Below are positions 31,301-40,800 of a stretch of 61,410 nucleotides of DNA, piece after piece. The notes beneath the pieces are model-generated. The model saw only the letters and a program-made list of their open reading frames with translations. It was not told the origin of the DNA and did not search any database. Source of the DNA: a virus; the IMG/VR virus record IMGVR_UViG_3300021425_000037, positions 1 through 61,410 of that record. One strand, 5' to 3'. Both the position numbers and the translations under genes were made by a program. Positions within the stretch are counted from its first letter, which is position 1; each line of letters begins with the position of its first letter.

Positions 31301-34300
31301 CAGACCAAGATGGTTTCTTCCGTGTAGGTAGATTCTTTACAGTTGACCAAGGTACAGGTACAGTTACATTTGCGGCAAGTATTGCATTGTCAGATGTAGA
31401 CGGCATTGGATTCAAACGTGGTGTTGTTGTTACTGAGTTCTCAACAGACAGTGCAATGAGTGACAATGCTAATGATACTGTTCCAGTTGAAAGTGCTGTT
31501 AGAGGATATGTAAACAGACGTTTAGGTTACGACCAACAAGGTGTAGAAGTTAGTAATCCATTAGGACCAAGTGTTATTACACAGAATGGTGCTAAAGCAT
31601 TTACTGGTGATCAAAGCATGGGGCAGAATAACTTAACTGATCTTGCTCCAGTTGATTTATTATTAACATCAGGTTCAACTGCCGTAAACAAAGACTATGT
31701 AGACAGTAGATCAGAAGGTGTTAAGAAAGCAAAAACACTTAGAGATGTAGAAATTAGTACTGGTGATGCAAACCAGATGTTAGGTTTAACAGGTACATAT
31801 TCTTTATACTTAGATGCTAACGCTGGTAACGCAGGCGCATTTGTACCAGGTAAGGTTCTAACTAACAGTGCCGCAACAAACAACTTTGGTACTGTTACAG
31901 GTACATATGACTTTTATGACAATGGTCTTGGCGATGTTGTTGTGGTTTACTTTACAAAAGGACCAGACATTGCTAGTCTTACAGAATACAACTTAAACAT
32001 AGGCAGTGGAACTATTAGTGGACTAAAAGCCAATGCACCAGATGTTTATTCTAAAGCAAGTGCAGGGTCTACAACAACAGACGGACAGTCAAAGTATATA
32101 AATGGACCATTCCAAGAAATTATTAATATTGCTGAGGAACCATTCAACACAGGTACACCTGTAAGTGACATTGGCTTTACAACAAGACGTTTAATTAATG
32201 ACGATGATCCAAGTGATGTATCAAACCCAGATAGACCAACAGCATACTTTGATATGCAGATTAACGATGAAGTTATTGTTAACCAGGATGTGAATCCAAC
32301 AGCGGCTATTGTACAAAGCAAGTTGAACATGCAAGAAGCAGATACTTTTGTAACTTCTGCAGATGATCAAATTGTAATTTCAGCACAAGAAGTTGTATCA
32401 GGATTTACATATGAAGTTGTTGTACAAGGTACAACAGACTTTACAACACTAGGTGCTAGTGCAAGTTCAGCAGGTACAACATTTACAGCAACCTCAAGTA
32501 ATCCAAACATTACTGGTGGCGGTACTGTTAAAAGAATACAAAGTAACATTGTTGTTAAAGACTTAGCAGACGATGACAGTTATGCAACTAACCAAGCAAA
32601 ACTAGGTTTGTCAGCATTTGACGGTGCTAACTTTAAAGTTACTAGAGGACACGTTGAACTCAAAGACAATGGTATACCTAAATCAAAACTAGAGCAAATT
32701 GCTTCAGACACTGTACTAGGTAACTCAACAAGTTCAGAAGCAAACGTTGCAGAAGTTGCATTTAGCACAGTAGTTGATGAAGGTCAAGGTATACAACACT
32801 CTGACTTCCCAACAGCACAAGCAACAGGTGTAATGACTAGAACACTTGAAACAGCAGGTGCAGAAACATACCTAGTAGTTAATGATACTACAACTGGTGA
32901 AATTAACAGTTTTGTAAAAACAGATGGCGCAGGTATTATTGATGCTCAAGGCTATGCTCTTAACAACTCAACTGTACTAACACAAATTGGTGCGGGTGCC
33001 AATGGTATCCTTACACTAAAATCACTACAGGGTGGTAAGAGTATACAAGCATCAGGTGGTCAGACAGATGTAAATGATCCAACTAACGATTCACCAGCAT
33101 ACACAACTGTATTTGGTAATTTAAATGTAGGTGATCTTAAAGATCCAGACGGTACTGACCCAGGTAGTGATCCAGATATATTTGATAGAAGTATTACACA
33201 TACAGCGGCTGATACAGCATTTGATACAGCCAACGGTGTAACAGGTACTGAAACTCCGTTTGCAGCTGCTCAATGGATGTACACTAACTTTATTGAAGCT
33301 CAAAACGAAAAAGGTGATACATCAGCAGGTATTGCAATTGGTGCATACAGTGGTAAAACAGATGCAGGTAAAGTTGCTATTGTTGTATCAAATGCAACTA
33401 CACAAAAGACAATTACTTTTGGACTGTTTGATGCAAATGGTAATGGCACTGACGACCAACTTGCAATTATACCAGATGACGACGATACAACTAATTTAGG
33501 TGATGCAAACCTTAGATATCAAACTGGTTACTTTAAGAATGTTGATATTGACACAAGTTTAACTACAGTAGGAACAACATCAGGTAATATTAAAATTGGT
33601 GTAACAGGTGACAACGAAATTGACACTACATCAGGTAACTTAACTATTGATAGTGCAGGCGGTACAGTAGCCATTGACGATGATGCAACGGTTTCAGGTA
33701 CACTTGAGGTTACAGGAGACGCAACATTTGATGGTGCTGTAACACTTGGTGATGGTACTGGTGATGATATTAGCATAACCGGTTATGTTGCTACAGATAT
33801 TATACCCAAAGATGCTACTAAAGATTTAGGTGATGCAACAAGAACGTTTGCTAAAACATTCACAAGAGAACTAACAACAGGAGCCGCAGCAACAACAGGT
33901 ACTATAACAGGTGACTGGAGTCTGTCAAGTGGTTCTAAACTACAATCAACCTACGCTGACTTAGCTGAGATGTATTCAGCAGACGCAGAGTACGAAGTAG
34001 GCACAGTACTAGTGTTTGGTGGTGACGCAGAAGTTACTACAACTGATGCTAAAGGCGATCATAGAGTTGCTGGAGTTGTAAGTGCTGATCCAGCGTTTGT
34101 TATGAATCAAGACTGTCCGGGCATTGCAACATGCATTGCATTACAAGGACGAGTTCCTGTTAAAGTAATTGGTAAAGTACAAAAAGGCGATATGCTTGTT
34201 TCAAGTGCTATACCAGGTTATGCTATTGTTAACAACACACCAACTGTTGGTACTGTTATTGGTAAGGCTGTTGGAACTAAAGAAGATGATGCTAAAGGCA

Positions 34301-34329
34301 TTGTTGAAGTAGTAGTAGGAAGAGTATAA
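25372..34329 (+). CDS. Giant tail-fibre / adhesin protein (2985 residues)
   Basis: This is the largest gene in the window. The N-terminus (IEGNDGTGDSIRESFRKVNENF) matches the start of the protein at 51754 and probably anchors to the virion. The long middle has fibre-type repeats (TQAVTKLYVDSQ-like junctions) and strand-rich modules. One unit near residue 920 (RRTVGSLIDAVANDLRLGG) resembles the repeats of the protein at 37851. Near 2730-2800, turns such as SGNLTIDSAGGTV, then GTLEVTGDATFDGAV, form a shaft. The end (STYADLAEMYSADAEYEVG onward) is the YADLAE-type C-terminal domain of phage fibres. It would sit outside the virion and may bind host receptors. Confidence 0.8.
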   Translation: MARQEVDIGIEGNDGTGDSIRESFRKVNENFQEIYAVVGKGGQITFTLLADTPDDLTPFKGDGVDAYLPIVSQDGTEIEIRKLGSDSDENPANIDTISVSVSETGKLILKLNAITVQSDPKPTLGGPLNAAGVAIANIGTTETDVTNFNNIYGTSLSQDDLAIDKKFADKSYIRRQDPGETINVPAELTDALSYTKAIDAIQSLQINNIGYTGIALIPTHGLTRGSDGSAYIFNTAGTGLNWSRKDPATGNTISSTDVDTNGFLIYSPIQNGDTVYIGVLDANNLGFFATKEDAQLEDLDERNNRRYTLSTTDSAALSITDAGYDTDLEGFFLSHQVVPRDAVTRRQGDTMEGPLTLFDHPGDLAGAGTPNGLADLQAVTKLYVDSQSTESSANIFVSTVGSDDQSVAPPGKEGSSLAYAYRTIGAAARKAEQIQIASPFEPGPYMQDIFTSRVVAEGEPPTVELSQVTQTGFAVGSGLDSRGNTKTLVEANLNYIIAEVIAWKDAQIASNASTNVGTTTVNWTNRVVGDRALELDLRKGITAALLDHIAGTLAQSLSVRVGVEFYNDEYTRSQQGLLKDVYAHLLERARTVTASVITNTPFASLQTIYTQETITYGSDQPDSDDAGSVTSNIAVQRDIVTDGVFSAPVPRTGNRYELFFSNSVNGITQGKVDQGDPQNRDLRVGKVIRGKTSGAIGKIIRYFPGNDNVNNPGSLDDLAEVELLSAQEFTTGEQLEMGNIVNNRQITIRIETGQYFEDYPIKVPANVSLVGDEFRRVIIRPKAEVSQSPWATTYFYRDKQFDGLTGGNDSVTGVGDPNLPTDGEAYINPLTGETDGYFGRHYLYNPNKNKNVDNGGALAITNVGQYNDAAVLIEKNKEFIIAENIAYLDYAKAQSNAGDTNFSGYAGVVWNNSARDRYRRTVGSLIDAVANDLRLGGSTNTLHIQGSIFFDGENFTNEATPRYQSIIAAGDVIQNVIINSAYNNSLYAAYKGSDHPTQYINTNLTGGAAVAGNGNLVYDLFELIKWGNDSTPNEDWNPAKRSTTLDAFLMNDATILRNMTVQGHGGFMCVLDPTGQILTKSPYIQTGSSFSQSLNRQAFRGGMLVDAFCANTPVRVTAVEGNGYELLVTADPGSGLAIRKPQTPAPFYINGIRYQVNDVVDYNDGGLLAPTARLILDSTSGPPSEVDPDVNIGWDLVELPIPGGGFDITLQTAGNRSQLGNDFTQVNDLGYGLVTINGGLSEMVSMFTYYCHTAYYAGNGGQIRSLNGSNANGVYGLVAQGSDPNEVPDDVVLKDDMMQSAKTFSAITVLELDQNITVAAGDTIANAASTPSASGASVFASVGKKLYLDGTSGSFSVGASVFVNNVDSGADITEVDTTGYTNLETQLSVHVYDLEHIPSNKGELDYYHDDGVTPSNRIARYEVANIQKMNGILVDGYTIDNTEYSFTPVARSTNVNGIIGNDESEPVSETTEAVIVVSKANKNGGIYGISIFGTERGDHYKVGDTFSIPGTQLGGTSPANDATVTITEINRSAANIDNGIQTGSIRRMTISGSINSIAGYTPERDGQVYKLNFSTSNDQFDNDGLLADIPINKPIDIRNNQTHLFRDIESVGSLTIRPSTAVVFDDDPVDTYRSISFGVNDSAGALLQDDESLTGFDTTFDYIGLLVDPTYISTTGATLSVPSSSATLGNTQGDTTIAINKLTETKDIWRLNNNFDTDAQFQTIPSDDTGRDFSITYELPKVISWRGKKHIVYNYREVKIDSGVHNVQTTFSEDHTYAVVDLKEVSEVKLTLNENASWERDVFYNLAQRQVLVRQVGNTSANGKVKVKQVNERVLDLYDWSGVAFNTTGALEISIDAGATYTTMTDLATGLVNIVPTLVEVKETNVTAVATGLSQPVTQGFNAPIIIRAGLQDGAPAKITIQISTCRATGHDFLDIGTGSFNQTNYPNVILGFPAREADQANEIQERQKGRVFFVSTDQDGFFRVGRFFTVDQGTGTVTFAASIALSDVDGIGFKRGVVVTEFSTDSAMSDNANDTVPVESAVRGYVNRRLGYDQQGVEVSNPLGPSVITQNGAKAFTGDQSMGQNNLTDLAPVDLLLTSGSTAVNKDYVDSRSEGVKKAKTLRDVEISTGDANQMLGLTGTYSLYLDANAGNAGAFVPGKVLTNSAATNNFGTVTGTYDFYDNGLGDVVVVYFTKGPDIASLTEYNLNIGSGTISGLKANAPDVYSKASAGSTTTDGQSKYINGPFQEIINIAEEPFNTGTPVSDIGFTTRRLINDDDPSDVSNPDRPTAYFDMQINDEVIVNQDVNPTAAIVQSKLNMQEADTFVTSADDQIVISAQEVVSGFTYEVVVQGTTDFTTLGASASSAGTTFTATSSNPNITGGGTVKRIQSNIVVKDLADDDSYATNQAKLGLSAFDGANFKVTRGHVELKDNGIPKSKLEQIASDTVLGNSTSSEANVAEVAFSTVVDEGQGIQHSDFPTAQATGVMTRTLETAGAETYLVVNDTTTGEINSFVKTDGAGIIDAQGYALNNSTVLTQIGAGANGILTLKSLQGGKSIQASGGQTDVNDPTNDSPAYTTVFGNLNVGDLKDPDGTDPGSDPDIFDRSITHTAADTAFDTANGVTGTETPFAAAQWMYTNFIEAQNEKGDTSAGIAIGAYSGKTDAGKVAIVVSNATTQKTITFGLFDANGNGTDDQLAIIPDDDDTTNLGDANLRYQTGYFKNVDIDTSLTTVGTTSGNIKIGVTGDNEIDTTSGNLTIDSAGGTVAIDDDATVSGTLEVTGDATFDGAVTLGDGTGDDISITGYVATDIIPKDATKDLGDATRTFAKTFTRELTTGAAATTGTITGDWSLSSGSKLQSTYADLAEMYSADAEYEVGTVLVFGGDAEVTTTDAKGDHRVAGVVSADPAFVMNQDCPGIATCIALQGRVPVKVIGKVQKGDMLVSSAIPGYAIVNNTPTVGTVIGKAVGTKEDDAKGIVEVVVGRV

Positions 34330-34484
34330 TGCCAGAAAGTAAAAGCACAAAAGGTAAAAGTTTTACAGATGAAAATGGACGACGATTAACAGTAGTCGCC
34401 AACCGTGGTCCAAGATTACAAGTAAAGGTCATTGGAGATCCTAAAGGAACAGCCGATGAAGCACTTAAAAAAATTAGGCGATAA
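34329..34484 (+). CDS. 51-residue basic protein between fibre genes
   Basis: The ATG overlaps the stop of the giant gene. The product (MPESKSTKGKSFTDENGRR, then LQVKVIGDPKGTADEAL) is basic with a short helix at the end. Its stop lies in the late box of the next gene. A small virion or assembly partner is possible. Confidence 0.5.
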   Translation: MPESKSTKGKSFTDENGRRLTVVANRGPRLQVKVIGDPKGTADEALKKIRR

Positions 34485-34487
34485 ATA
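34480..34487 (+). promoter_or_regulatory. T4-type late promoter GATAAATA
   Basis: GATAAATA overlaps the preceding stop and ends 19 bp before the ATG at 34507, with AGGATGAG between. Confidence 0.65.
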
Positions 34488-34506
34488 TAGTAAATAGGAT
34501 GAGATA

Positions 34507-37500
34507 ATGGCCAATAGATTTCCACTAGTAGTAGATACAACAGCAGGTAACCAGTTTAGAGAATTACCGGATGGTGACAATCTTTTACTTACAAACAGTA
34601 GCATTGTAAATGCTCTTGATATACAAGCATTAGGAACAGTTACAGCATCTCAGCTGATTGTAGATGGTACTGTATTTAGAAACGACTATGCCGATTTACA
34701 AAACAAACCTACTATTCCAACTTCAATATTACAGTTAGGAATAGGTGATGGCACAACTGGTCAGTTCCTTACAACAAATGGCGCTGGCACAATTAGTTTC
34801 CAAAATATACCTGTACAAGATCCTGTACTAGGTGGCGACTTATCAGGAACTTCAAGTGCAGCAACAATTAATGCAAACACTATAGGTATTACGGAGTTAA
34901 ATGTAGATGACGGAACTATAGGACAAGTTCTTGCTACAGACGGTTCAGGTAATTTACAGTTTGTTGACATGACCGGCGGTGGCGGAGGTGGCGGCGGCGC
35001 CACAAACTTCTTAGGACTATCAGGACAAATTGGGTTATCTCAAATTGACGATGACTTTATTACTCCAGTAAAACTAAAAGATAACGGCCAAGTACCTACA
35101 GCAGGACAATATCTAACTGTAGCCGCAGGTGGTGATTTTGAATACTTAGATATTCCTACAACTAATCCACAATGGGACGATGTACAAAACAAGCCAACTA
35201 TTCCTGCAACACTTACTGACCTAGGAATTGTAGAAGGTAACAACGGCGACATTTTAAAAACAGACGGTGCAGGCAATTACACATTTACAGCATTTGACAG
35301 TATTGAAAATGTTGAATTTAGTGGTACAACAATTAGAACTGTACCAGACAACAGCAACATAAGTATTGATCCTAAGGGCAACGGCTATCTAACTATTGTA
35401 GGCACAAACGCTGTGGTACTACCGGTAGGTGATACATCACAAAGAACTCCAAACGTTGCAGGTGCTATGCGTTTGAACAGCCAACTAGGAATATTTGAGG
35501 GTTACGATGGTAGTAACTGGAACGGACTAGGCGGAGTAAGATCAGTAGACGGACTAACATATGTTAGTGCTGAAACAACACCAGGTGCAAGCGACGACAC
35601 AATTACTTTTGTTACTAATAGTCAAACAAGTGCAACACTCACAGAAACTAAATTAGAATTAAACCAAGCCGTTGGTGTAAAAATTAAGAGTACACAAACT
35701 GCTGTAGACTTTGAAACAGGTGCGTTAAGTGTAGACGGTGGTGTAAGTATTAAAGGTAATTTGATTGTTAGTGGTGCTATTAGTGTAAACGAAGAATTTA
35801 ATACAAGTGTTAAAGTTGACGCTACAACATTAAGTGGATCACAAACAAATCAGTTCACAATAAGTGCTGCAGACATAGATTATTTTGCAACATCAATGAA
35901 GGTAAGGTTGTTTGGAGCAAGTGCTGATAATATTGATCAGGACCAAGCAAACTTAGGCGTACAAGTAAGTAGAGTCGGCTTTGCTACACCAGACGCAAGC
36001 GGTAATGAAGTTACATTTAGTTATCGTGTTGCACAAATGGATCAAGTTTCAGGTAAGATTAGTGCTGTTACAGCGGCGGCTGATATTACTATTGAACCAG
36101 AAGAAATTACAGACTTTAATAATAATAAAAACATACAAGTAGTTGTAAGCAGAGTTTCAAGTTCACACAACGTATTAATATATAGAAAAGTTGGTTCTGA
36201 AGTTGATTATACATTACACAGTGTATTAGGTCCAAAAGAACTTGGTGTTGCACTAAGCAACATTGTGTTTACAGATTATTATGACTTTGATGTTACTCCT
36301 TGGAGTAAAAGAACTAATCAAGGGCTATTTACTACAAATAGTGGACTAGTACATGTTCCATTAGTAGCACCAGGTAGTCCAAAGTTAGGTTGGTTTGATA
36401 CTGAAATTACAGGTATTGATTCTGATACAAATACACTTACAGTAGCAAATCAATATTACGCAACATCAAATTCAATTGAAGTTGTTATTGACGATACTGT
36501 TGCTGTACAAACAGCGATCGATGCCGCTAAAGCACAAAATAGAAATCTTTTAACATTAGAAAATAGAACTTACTTTATTAAGAGGTTAGAACTTCCAGAT
36601 GGATTTACATTAAAAGGTGGTGGCGACCAAACAAGAATTATTAAACAGTATTGGTCAACAGAACAAGCAACTGGTGACAATAATATTATTAGACCTAAGT
36701 CAGGATACGCAAGTTACAATAACATTACTGTTAGAGATGTACGTATTGACGGTAATGCACAAAACCAATATTTAACAAGTGATACAACTAATGAATATTT
36801 AAACTATGCTGTATATTTGTATGGTAACGATTTACTATTTGAAAATATAGAATTAGATAATCTTGTAGGTGGAGGCATTTACGCATACGATCCGAGTATT
36901 ACAAATAACCTTACTGTACTAAACAGTGAAATTACAGGCGGCGGACTAAGTTATAGTTTTGACTGGTTTCCGTTATTTGCAGATGAATGTAGAACAGTTA
37001 AAATTGCTCACAACACATTTAGAAACTTCCCAGGAGCAGTACGTATTAGTGCTGTACAAAAAGGTATAGTATCACCAAACATTGTTGACAACTGTGGTGA
37101 AGGTATTTTTGCTTACGGTGCTACAAAAATTGTACTAACACCAAACGTACTATTAGGACCTGCTGGTGAGTTTATTGCTAATCCAGACGTGCTTAATTCA
37201 GAGTTCGACAGTATAAACATACTAATTGAAAACGGTATTGACTTTAATAGTCCACAGTATGTATATCAAGAGAATGGTGCGTTTTTTGACTTTACAGCAA
37301 ACCAAGGACGACTAACTGGGTTTATTAATGAACTTAGTAAAACAAATAATGTTGAAGAACTAGGTACAGATTATTCAGAAACACTAGGCGGCGAAGACTA
37401 CATAGCATTTACAAATCCAGGTGATGCAAACGGCAACTTTGCATTCCGTATTGTAGCATCAAGGGTAAATGACTTACTTAGTAGAGCAAGTTATACACAA

Positions 37501-37851
37501 CTAGTAAATGCTAATCCAAATACGCAAGGACTAGTTTACAGAATTGTGGCAACAGAATATGTTCCACAACAAACAATAAATGGAAACGGTAATCAGTTAG
37601 CAGGTAGTCATTATGAAGTACCTCTTACTGACGTAAGCGGACTAAACTTAGAGGATGTAGTAAGGTTAGTCGGACACAGTACAACTCCACCTACAGGCGG
37701 GGTTGACGGAACGATAAAAACAATAAATACGATAAGCAATACTATTGGTATTGATTTTGGAGATGCATTTGGTGATATTACTGTAGTTGGTAATGCCGGA
37801 CAAGTAGCACTACAAAACAATTTCGTAGTAGCCAAAGGGAAAATTAACTAA
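34507..37851 (+). CDS. Tail-fibre protein with pectin-lyase-like beta-helix
   Basis: The product has 1114 residues. The first 330 contain repeats of the type YADLQNKPTIP, LGIGDGTTGQFLTTNGAG, seen twice more (WDDVQNKPTIP, VEGNNGDILKTDGAG), plus a Gly-only hinge near 158. Residues about 680-900 form a parallel beta-helix: TYFIKRLELPDGFTLKGGG, NNITVRDVRIDGNAQ, LLFENIELDNLVGGGIYAYD. This fold is used by tailspikes that bind or cut polysaccharide. No catalytic residues can be assigned, so binding is as likely as hydrolysis. Confidence 0.78.
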   Translation: MANRFPLVVDTTAGNQFRELPDGDNLLLTNSSIVNALDIQALGTVTASQLIVDGTVFRNDYADLQNKPTIPTSILQLGIGDGTTGQFLTTNGAGTISFQNIPVQDPVLGGDLSGTSSAATINANTIGITELNVDDGTIGQVLATDGSGNLQFVDMTGGGGGGGGATNFLGLSGQIGLSQIDDDFITPVKLKDNGQVPTAGQYLTVAAGGDFEYLDIPTTNPQWDDVQNKPTIPATLTDLGIVEGNNGDILKTDGAGNYTFTAFDSIENVEFSGTTIRTVPDNSNISIDPKGNGYLTIVGTNAVVLPVGDTSQRTPNVAGAMRLNSQLGIFEGYDGSNWNGLGGVRSVDGLTYVSAETTPGASDDTITFVTNSQTSATLTETKLELNQAVGVKIKSTQTAVDFETGALSVDGGVSIKGNLIVSGAISVNEEFNTSVKVDATTLSGSQTNQFTISAADIDYFATSMKVRLFGASADNIDQDQANLGVQVSRVGFATPDASGNEVTFSYRVAQMDQVSGKISAVTAAADITIEPEEITDFNNNKNIQVVVSRVSSSHNVLIYRKVGSEVDYTLHSVLGPKELGVALSNIVFTDYYDFDVTPWSKRTNQGLFTTNSGLVHVPLVAPGSPKLGWFDTEITGIDSDTNTLTVANQYYATSNSIEVVIDDTVAVQTAIDAAKAQNRNLLTLENRTYFIKRLELPDGFTLKGGGDQTRIIKQYWSTEQATGDNNIIRPKSGYASYNNITVRDVRIDGNAQNQYLTSDTTNEYLNYAVYLYGNDLLFENIELDNLVGGGIYAYDPSITNNLTVLNSEITGGGLSYSFDWFPLFADECRTVKIAHNTFRNFPGAVRISAVQKGIVSPNIVDNCGEGIFAYGATKIVLTPNVLLGPAGEFIANPDVLNSEFDSINILIENGIDFNSPQYVYQENGAFFDFTANQGRLTGFINELSKTNNVEELGTDYSETLGGEDYIAFTNPGDANGNFAFRIVASRVNDLLSRASYTQLVNANPNTQGLVYRIVATEYVPQQTINGNGNQLAGSHYEVPLTDVSGLNLEDVVRLVGHSTTPPTGGVDGTIKTINTISNTIGIDFGDAFGDITVVGNAGQVALQNNFVVAKGKIN

Positions 37852-40800
37852 TGTCAAGTTTAAATAATATTAACAACAATGCTTCGGTCGTAAACGTAGG
37901 TAGAACTACTCCAGTTACACCTGGCGCACAACCTGCAGCAAACAGTATTCCTGTTGTAGTTGCTACGGACCAAACAGCGATACCAGTCGTTGAACAAAAC
38001 AAAATACAATCAGAGGTTGCACTTTCACTACTAGGTATACCTAGATCAGAAGTTGCACTAGGTATATTTGCTGACGTTAACACATACGATGTTAACCCAA
38101 GTGAGTGGTCCAGTGTTCCAGAAGATTATTCAGAAGTTGCTAACACTAAAACAGAATATACAGGTGTTGGAGGTCCGCAAGCATGGGGTATCTTACACTT
38201 ACCTGAAGAGTCAGGTGCAAAAGTTACAGCACCAGCAGACGAAACAGCGGTATTAACAAGTAAAAGATTTTTTAGATATCAACCAGGACGTGTTTCTGCA
38301 GCTACATTTGGTATTAAGAGTTCATTTGCTACAGGTAACGTAGTAGGTGCAGGACAAAGACCAGCAACAAGAAACCCAGACGTTAAGAAATATGGTATCT
38401 TTGATAAGTTTGACGGGTACTATTGGGAAACAAGAGACACAGGACAAGGCGATCAGTTTGCTGTTGTAAGACGTACACAATCTATTATCAGAAAGAACCC
38501 TTTGCAATTTGGTAATAGTGCAGGACAGCAATTAGAAGATCACGCACTAGGTGGTAAAGCACCGGGTGTTGCTGAAAGCACATATAATGCATATCCTACA
38601 GCAACAAAATACTTGACAGAAAACAAATTTGATTTAATTGATTCGAGCGTACTTAGTAACTCAGCAGTTAAGTGTCAAAGAGACTTAGGTTACTTCTTAG
38701 ATGCTATTGGTGATGACATTACGCTAGGAACAAACTATGGTTCAACATTCCAAGGTTTAGCAGAGTCTAACTCAAACGAATATCCATTACCAACAAGTGT
38801 TACTACAGCAATTGATAACTCAGAGATAGAAGTTAAAGCACTAACAGGTGTTGACAATACAGCAGACGCACTTGTTGACGACTGGTACAACAACTTAAGA
38901 GCGGTGGCAGTTGATGCAGGCACAAGAGTTGATTATGCAAGTGCAACACAGGCAGAGCAGATTGCTTTCCTAAAGGCTGTTACATTTACAAATCCAACTA
39001 GTGGCGGCTCAGCAAGTAGAGAGGCTGTTAAAGACCAACTAGTTGCAAACAGAGATTTTATTGCGGCAGAGATTAATGCATGGGTAGCAGACACATATCC
39101 AAGTGCAAGTCACAACGCAAACAAATGTACACGTGATGTATTATTTGTTCTAAACGCTGTAGCATATGATGTGCTATATGGCGGAAACAGTGCTACATAT
39201 GATGCAGGTAGGTTCTTCTTTTACGATGGTTTTAGTAAGAGTGATCAAACAGCAGACTACATCACACAAACAGTAGCGGCATACGGTCGCTTAGTTGATA
39301 TTATTGACGACATTGTAAAAGATGTAACTATTACTCCAACAACTGGTAACAGCGAAACACAAAGCACAGGCAATGGTGTAGCGGCACAAGCAGAAGCAGA
39401 TGCAGCAGTTGCGTTTGCAACAATTATAAGAGACGTTATTGACGAAGGTGATATACTTTTAAGTTTACCAGTTACAAGAACATCACCAGATACATCATGG
39501 GGTGGAGCTTCAGCTGTAGCGGCTCAAGCGGCAATACAAGCAGCAAAACAAACTATTGTAGAAACAGTAGCACCTGTAACATTTACAGGCGATGATTTAA
39601 AATGTAAGAGAGATTTAGAATTCGCACTTGATGCTTATATCAACGATTTACGTTGGGGCGGCGACGGTCACATTATAGCAAATGCGGCAACTTATGACAC
39701 AGCGATACTAACAGATGCAGAGCGTGAGGGCGAAACACATTACTTCTTTAGAAATAAAATACGTGAAAAACTAGCAAGTATTAATGAAACAGGCGCTAGA
39801 ACAAAAATTGGCGACCTTGCTAAGTTTCAAATACAAGCGGTTACATCAAATGGTACAGGAGCATATCCTGCACAACCAGGACCAGATGGAACAACAGGTT
39901 TAATTACAGATGCACAGATTGCGTCTGCAACATATGGACAACGTAGTAAAGTAGAAACAATTTTTAGTGTGTATGCTTTATACTATGGTTACCTAGTAAG
40001 TCAAAGTTTAAATTATGATACAGTAACAGACCTACCTGATGGTGCTAGCCAATCAGACTTTGAAAGAGTACTTAAATTTAAATGTATTAGAGACGTAAAA
40101 TACGTAATGAATGGTTACGGCAGTGACTTACAATTTGGCGGTAATGCGGCAACAGCATACAATGCATTCAAATACTACAGTGACGGACAACTTAAAGTTT
40201 ACTCACAAACAAGTGGTGGAGTTGTTGCAGAGATTGCTAGACACCAATTCTTAAAAGACTTGCTTACATCAAACAGTTTAGTTAATGTTGAAAGAACAGA
40301 CTCACAGGTTGTACAAATTAAGAGTATGACAACAAGATTTGCATTATCAACAGCGCAAAGAGACAAACTACTTACTCTAACAGATACTATTATTAATAAC
40401 TTTACAAATGAATATACAGGTGCTGTTGATTACGGACAAGCAGGTCAGTTTGGTGACTTAGTAATTTTACGTGATGGTTTAATTATGGTACATGCAGGTG
40501 TGTACGATCCTACACTGCTTAAGAAGCGTGTTAAAACACCAGCACAAATTGATACAACAAATAATACATTGACACTTGCAGAAGGAAGTGTTATAATAGG
40601 ACAGTATGTAAACTATTATGGCGATTGTCCAGAACTTACAGACGGTAAAACATACTGGGTAAGTGAAGTACAAGGTCCTAAAGGTAATACAATTACACTA
40701 ATGGACCCTGCGGTAGCAGACTTTGATCAGTTTGATGTTACACCAAGTAACAACACTCCGATTACACTATCCGGCGCAGGAACAGAACACTACATAGAAA

